64,000 bases of DNA from Anthopleura xanthogrammica (lineage: Eukaryota; Cnidaria; Anthozoa; Actiniaria; Actiniidae), in NCBI GenBank assembly GCA_964019055.1, contig OZ025208.1:10887597-10951596 (forward strand), written 5' to 3'. A program made the position numbers and the translations under genes. The notes under the pieces are model-generated. The model did not search any database. It had not been told where the DNA came from and saw only the letters and a list, made by a program, of their open reading frames with translations. Positions 59,292 through 64,000 of the stretch are shown piece after piece; the stretch's first letter is position 1; every line of letters starts with the position of its first letter.

Positions 59292-62200
59292 ATGGAACAT
59301 TGTGCAACACTCAGTATCGTAACAATTACATTGTTACTTATCGTATGGCAGTTGGAAAGTATCCTTGCTACAGGTGAGTACAATATTGGAGCCTAAAGCA
59401 AAAAATATTTCCTAACCATAACAATACAAAACAATGCTTACGAAAGTCTTTACCAATTTTAAAACGAGAAAAAATGTATCAGCCATCAAATTAAAGGCAT
59501 CTGCAATACGGCCCACTACAGTATAACTAAACTATTTACTGTTTATTCAAGCATAATGGTTGAACATATCTATCAAAGATTTGACACCATAACAGTACGG
59601 TCATCTCACATGCGGTAAAATTGTAATCTCAATCACTACTGATGTACTCTGACTAATAGCTTCAGTCATTTTCATTTGCCTCCGCTGAATCTTTCGCTGG
59701 AGAACCAATCAGAAGGGCAGATGCTCTTTCATCGTTTTATTACTGACTTGAAATTATGATTTGAAAGTTGTTTTTGTTTAATTGACATGTTATGAAACGT
59801 CATCATCAGCGCTTCTTGAATATTCATGTCTTATTATATAACTAGAGTGGGCAGTTTGAATACAAGAAGAATTGAACAAGGTGGGTTAATAGACTTAATA
59901 GCCGTCTATAGTTCTATATAGTTGGTAAATGCCTTTCAGTTGTTTTCATTAACTACTTCAATTAATGACGATGGTACATTCTTTAATATTAAAGATATTA
60001 AAGATCACTCTTGTGGCATTTTTTAGGCTGTTTGCTATAGTAAATGTTTTGCTTTAGGTTCGAAACGTTTCCATTCTTTATCACGGGCAACAATTTTTGA
60101 TTGCGTTTTCAGGAGCATTAGATCATCTAAAGCAGGAAAGAAAAAAATGGAACATTGTGGCCCACTCAGTATCGTAGCTTTTAGATTATTCATCATACCA
60201 AACTATAATATTACTTATTGTATGGCAGTGGAAAACTATCTTTGCAACAGGTGAGTACAGCCGAGTCTTGGAATAAATAAAGAAAACTATTTCCTTATCA
60301 TTACTTTGCATGTAATACAGTGCCTTCAATAATCTATCCTTATTAAGAAGTTGAAATGTAAGATTATTCATCATACTAAACTATAATGCTGCTTATTCAA
60401 GCAAAATGGTTGGACACAACTATCCATGATGTGATTTCATTTCAAAGCCAGTCATACAAAATCAGCTCAGTCTACCGGGCCGCAATACCTGCGAACAATA
60501 ACAATAGCTGCAAGTTATACTAAAAACTGCAATAACCTGATACCCTGAAACAACCGCTGGGCTAATCTAAGTCAGGGCACGGCTAATTCACAGATCGCCG
60601 ATCCCTGAAACAACCGATGGGCTGATGAAAATCAGGGCACAGCAAGCAAACTCACAGATCGAATTGGAACTGATTAGCTAGCGTTTGTTTTGTTTTGCGG
60701 AGGAAAGAAAACTGGAAGACTCGAAGAAACACCCTTTGAATCAAAGGAAAGAACTAGTTTTACTAACCTATAATGCCGATTCTTGGAGTCGAGCCATGCA
60801 ACTGGATTAAGAAAACTAGCATTGAAATTGAAAGAGGTAGTGAGTAACTATCGTCATTATGTCAATTTATAGAAACCGGTGTCTGCTCATGCTATACATT
60901 CCACACAATTAGGAAGAACTGGGCAGAAAGTAACTGGTATTGCCAAAGTCAGAATGGTGGGAATTTGGTATCCATGGAAACAGAAGAGGAATACCAGTTT
61001 ATCAATAAGACGATACAAAGTCTTAATGTATTAAACAACGAGTGGTATATTGGTTTGAAAAGAACCGATCGTTGGAATAAAGAATACTGGTATTGGATTA
61101 GTGGGCTAAATATAACCATTGAACTGAAATGGATACCAGGAGAACCACGTCGTTATGATGGAGATTGTGTTAAGATGATAAAAGACTATAAAGGACTTGG
61201 ATTATTTGATGACATTGACTGTCGATCACATAATATGTTTATATGTGAATACAAAACAGGTAACTTCTTTCATCGCTTTTTTCAATTTTCATTATCGCTT
61301 ATAATGGTTAAGTTTTATTTATTTATTCATTCATTTATTTATTCATTTATCTATCTATCTATTTTTTTGGTAGTTAGCTGGGTTGGGGGGGGGGGTGGTT
61401 GGTTATATAAAGATACAGCGTGTAGATACAGAGTGTGTTAGATTTATTTTCTATTGTATATTCCTTCTTATTCTAAATAAATTTAATTCTAACGGTAAAT
61501 CACCATCGTTATCATGACAATGATGCTGATTATTGCACTGATAGACTTAGGATAAGGATATCTAACAAAATCAGCAATTACAATTTTTTTCTAGGGTATT
61601 TCAATATGGAAGTATTATCAATGAATTAAATATACATTATTCTGCATATCATTATTGTACTATCTTAGGCCCGGTTTACATGCTGAATTTCACATGTGCC
61701 GAATCTAATGCAAATGAATTCAAACAATAGGTTTTGCTCAATTGCATTCGGCACATGAGAAATTCGACGTCTAAACCGGGCCTGCTATAACAATTGCCTT
61801 TTTCGAGCCTCTAAATCAAAAATGTGTATTTCTTACTATATCCATCCTTTGTGCAAAATTTAGTCCACCTCCTTTCCTTTTGTTTTAGAAGTAATTTTTT
61901 TTATATATATAGATGGTTTTATATTGACTATATTCACATTGCAGTGCAGACATGTCCCTCCAACACTACAGAATGGTGTCCTTCAAACAATAAACTGATA
62001 CCAACCACAAAGGATTATATTACAACAACAACTTTTTCACCAAATAGAGAAGGTAAGAATTGGTGTTTATCAATGGAACATGACTTTCTTAAGATTTCTT
62101 GATAATGATATAGAATGCGAACACTCAGTGGTCAAATAAATACTATGATTATCACAAATTATTACATGAAAAAATAGACTGCATATAGCTAACATGTTAA

Positions 62201-62385
62201 CATAATCCTGACAGACTTATGGTGCATATTTTTAGAATTAGTACCCAGTAGTAAACTTAGTAAACTTTTTTCTGTTGTTTTCTCTAAAAGCTTACTTCGC
62301 CTTTACTCAATAGAAACGACACCAACACCTGCATCGTCATCAACAACAACTCAAAGAAAGGATTCACTCAAAACAAAAGCAGAAG
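59292..62385 (+). CDS. Secreted C-type lectin-domain protein (3' end not resolved)
   Basis: Exons: 59292-59373 (signal peptide MEHCATLSIVTITLLLIVWQ), 60873-61259 (lectin domain), 61945-62052 and 62314-62385. All junctions are phase 1 with GT-AG borders. A further 72-base phase-1 exon may lie at 62954-63025; no stop is reached, so the gene probably runs on, perhaps past the window. The lectin domain opens with CSCYTFHTIRKNWAESNWYC, has GGNLVSMETEEEYQFI (the conserved helix 2 region), WYIGL, WYWISG, KWIPGEPRRYDGDCV and a final CEYKTG. Six Cys fit the fold. The usual Ca/sugar motifs EPN or QPD and WND are replaced by EPR and DDI, so classical calcium-dependent sugar binding is doubtful. The third and fourth exons are Thr/Ser-rich linkers with NTT. 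Surface recognition or immune binding is inferred only from the fold. Confidence 0.75.
60060..60425 (+). pseudogene. Duplicated, disrupted copy of lectin exon 1 and flanks
   Basis: The acceptor TGCGTTTTCAG (near 60113), leader and ATG at about 60150 repeat the sequence around 59240-59380: MEHC then LSIV, and a donor GTGAGTA at about 60251. About 31 extra bases in the signal-peptide codons (near 60178-60210) change the frame, so the donor would be used in phase 2 rather than 1 and cannot join the lectin exon in frame. It lies inside the intron between the working exon 1 and the lectin exon. Confidence 0.75.
60533..60663. repeat. Tandem duplication of ~62 bp
   Basis: Two copies share GAT-CCCTGAAACAACCG, TGGGCT, TCAGGGCAC and TCACAGATCG. 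They lie in the lectin gene intron. Confidence 0.85.
61667..61783. mobile_element. Hairpin MITE (117 bp) in a lectin gene intron
   Basis: The left arm AGGCCCGGTTTACATGCTGA and on to CATGTGCCGAATCTAATGCA pairs with the right arm, which in reverse reads AGGCCCGGTTTAGACGTCGA to CATGTGCCGAATGCAA. The loop is about 30 bases. Confidence 0.85.
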
Positions 62386-62667
62386 GTACACATAATTGAA
62401 CAGTTACTGAGCAATTCATAGGGTTTTGAAGAGCTTTAATTCACTTTAATTTCTTTACAACAAGCCAGTTTTTTTTTCTTTCCTTTTTTTGTGTTTGTTT
62501 GTATGTGAATACCAAATCCAGCTATTGCAAAGATTTTTTTTTTGTCATGGTATCATGACTCCTCAATCAGTATCAGCTGTTCTTAAAATCCCAATATTGG
62601 TAAGAGTACAGGAAACGACGGGTTTCCTGTCACCAACGTTGGGTATCGTAGCTCATATGCATTTATT

Positions 62668-62955
62668 CAGTCAGTCTAGTCGGTCAGTCGGTCAGTCGGT
62701 CGGTCGGTCGGTCGGTCGGTCGGTCGGTCGGTCGGTCGGTCAGTCAGTCAGTCAGTCAGTCAGTCAGTCAGTCAGTCAGTCATTCAGTCAGTCAGTCGGT
62801 CGGTCAGTCAGTCAGTCAGTCGGTCAGTCAGTCAGTCGGTCGGTCGGTCGGTCGGTCAGTCTGTCAGTCAGTCAGTCAGTCGGTCAGTCAGTCAGTGTCA
62901 GTCAGTCGGTCGGTCGGTCGGTCGGTCGGTCGGTCAGTCAGTCAGTCAGACAGAC
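62668..62955. repeat. (GTCA)/(GTCG) tetranucleotide microsatellite
   Basis: About 70 interspersed GTCA and GTCG units. The Ser-Gln-Val open frame across it is an artefact. Its end (GACAG) would serve as the acceptor of the tentative next lectin exon at 62954. Confidence 0.95.
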
Positions 62956-63081
62956 ACCTCAGGTGGACGAAAAGAAGAAATTATCCTATACAAAGGAGCT
63001 AGGAAAGCAATGTCAAACAGCTACAGTAAGTAACTTGATGGACACAAAAAACAGCTGCGCATGCTCTAAGTTTGTTTGCAA

Positions 63082-63397
63082 ATAGACCTTTTTATCGATA
63101 CGGCGGCCATCTTGAATTATGGGATCGGATGCTGAGGGGGCAAACGTAGAAATATTTAGAAAAACAAAGAGTGGCGGGGTTACTTTCTCAAATAATTTTA
63201 CGCTTTTGTGTTTCAAATATCGCTCAAGCTACCAGCAAATTCAATTGCTTCTCAGTGGATAACGTTGAATTATATTAGAAGACACCGTGACAGCTGTGCG
63301 TACTATAAATTTTCCAATAATTCCCCCTCGCATCCCATATTGTCTTACTTAAAACAATAGAATTTAAGATGGCCGCCGTATCGGTAAAAAGGTCTAT
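63082..63397. mobile_element. MITE-like inverted-repeat element (316 bp)
   Basis: The left end ATAGACCTTTTTATCGATAC followed by GGCGGCCATCTTGAATT and the right end in reverse (ATAGACCTTTTTACCGATAC then GGCGGCCATCTTAAATT) form termini of about 38 bp. It has no coding capacity. Confidence 0.85.
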
Positions 63398-64000
63398 CAG
63401 TCATGTATATTAGGAGAAAACAAAGATTATTTTCTTGAATTCTTGAATTCTTGGCAAACATGCTGAATCGGACGATTGCGCAAACGTTTGTTGTTTGATA
63501 TCGACTTGATGTAAGAAAAATAATGCTTTCATATGCTCGACATGGCGGCAGTTAAGTGCCTTTTAATTTCACTTTTCATATCAATAAATGAATATTTACA
63601 ATAGAAAATGAATTATAAGCGGAAACTGAAAAACGATTTATTAGATTCTACTGTATTCATTACAGTGAGATACGCGGTTTTCTATTCAGCTTGAGCTTAT
63701 TATTTTATACTATCTAATGTGTATATTCATATATAGGTAAAAGCTTTATTTAACGTCAGTGTTCCTCCAGCTAGTAGCTGGACTTACAGGGAGCTGACGT
63801 TGCGCAGTTTACCCCCTCTCTCCATCAGTGCTCCGTTTTAAGCTATTCAAAGCTGAAGCTACACGGATTATAGAGAATTGGTTTTGATATCCTGCGAGAG
63901 TTTTGATTGATGAGAAGAACGGAAGCGATTGGAGGCTAGCAGATAGTACAAGGTCATTATTTTGCAATGATTGACCCTTACTACTCACATTGTACAGGCG
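63398..64000. other. Right edge, no gene recognised
   Basis: AT-rich sequence. Part of 63660-63740 (AGCTTGAGCTTATTATTTTA then ATCTAATGTGTATATT) resembles 56537-56580, so a dispersed repeat may be present. Further exons of the lectin gene may lie here or beyond. Confidence 0.35.

Noticed and set aside
62489..63085. Ser-Gln-Val-Gly repeat protein
   Set aside because: It is a translation of the GTCA/GTCG microsatellite.

Overview
The window reads as animal genomic DNA, most likely from a cnidarian and probably an anthozoan (sea anemone or coral). Evidence: AT-rich DNA, many short GT-AG introns, a paired-domain gene of the cnidarian PaxA / insect Poxn type that carries no homeodomain, an array of single-exon class A GPCR genes, and many short palindromic MITE-like elements. 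The species cannot be named from the sequence alone. Much of the coding content is split over small exons, so gene models were built by hand from splice sites and reading phase. Several real genes (REC114, the MANSC receptor, the start of PaxA, the first lectin exon) are not visible as long open frames.

Layout. (1) 1-8.8 kb, + strand: three tandem genes for GPI-anchored immunoglobulin-superfamily proteins. The first is cut by the window edge and the third has a repeat-built Ser/Thr stalk. (2) 9.0-13.4 kb: a tentative tiny minus-strand gene and, back to back with it across a CpG-rich spacer, the five-exon meiotic gene REC114 with a minisatellite in intron 3. (3) 15.5-24.7 kb, + strand: four paralogous class A GPCR genes, of which the third is a frameshifted, very recent copy of the second. 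A degenerate ~120-bp repeat follows copies 2, 3 and 4. (4) 27.4-37.4 kb, minus strand: a 12-exon gene whose parts join in phase into a 1228-residue type I membrane protein with seven MANSC-type cysteine domains, a Pro-rich repeat spacer, one membrane helix and an acidic tail. One of its introns holds a decayed tyrosine-recombinase transposon with 24-bp terminal inverted repeats. (5) 37.4-51.5 kb: a gene-poor, AT-rich stretch with MITEs and microsatellites. (6) 51.5-55.3 kb, + strand: PaxA, with an Asn-Gly-rich C-terminal region. (7) 58-58.5 kb: a LINE reverse-transcriptase fragment. (8) 59.3-62.4 kb and possibly beyond, + strand: a secreted C-type lectin gene whose promoter and first exon were tandemly duplicated, the second copy now broken.

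No operon-like logic applies. The common theme is surface or secreted recognition proteins (Ig, MANSC, lectin) and receptors (GPCRs), mixed with two deeply conserved genes (REC114, PaxA) and shaped by local tandem duplication and small transposons. I found no tRNA or rRNA gene and no CRISPR array.
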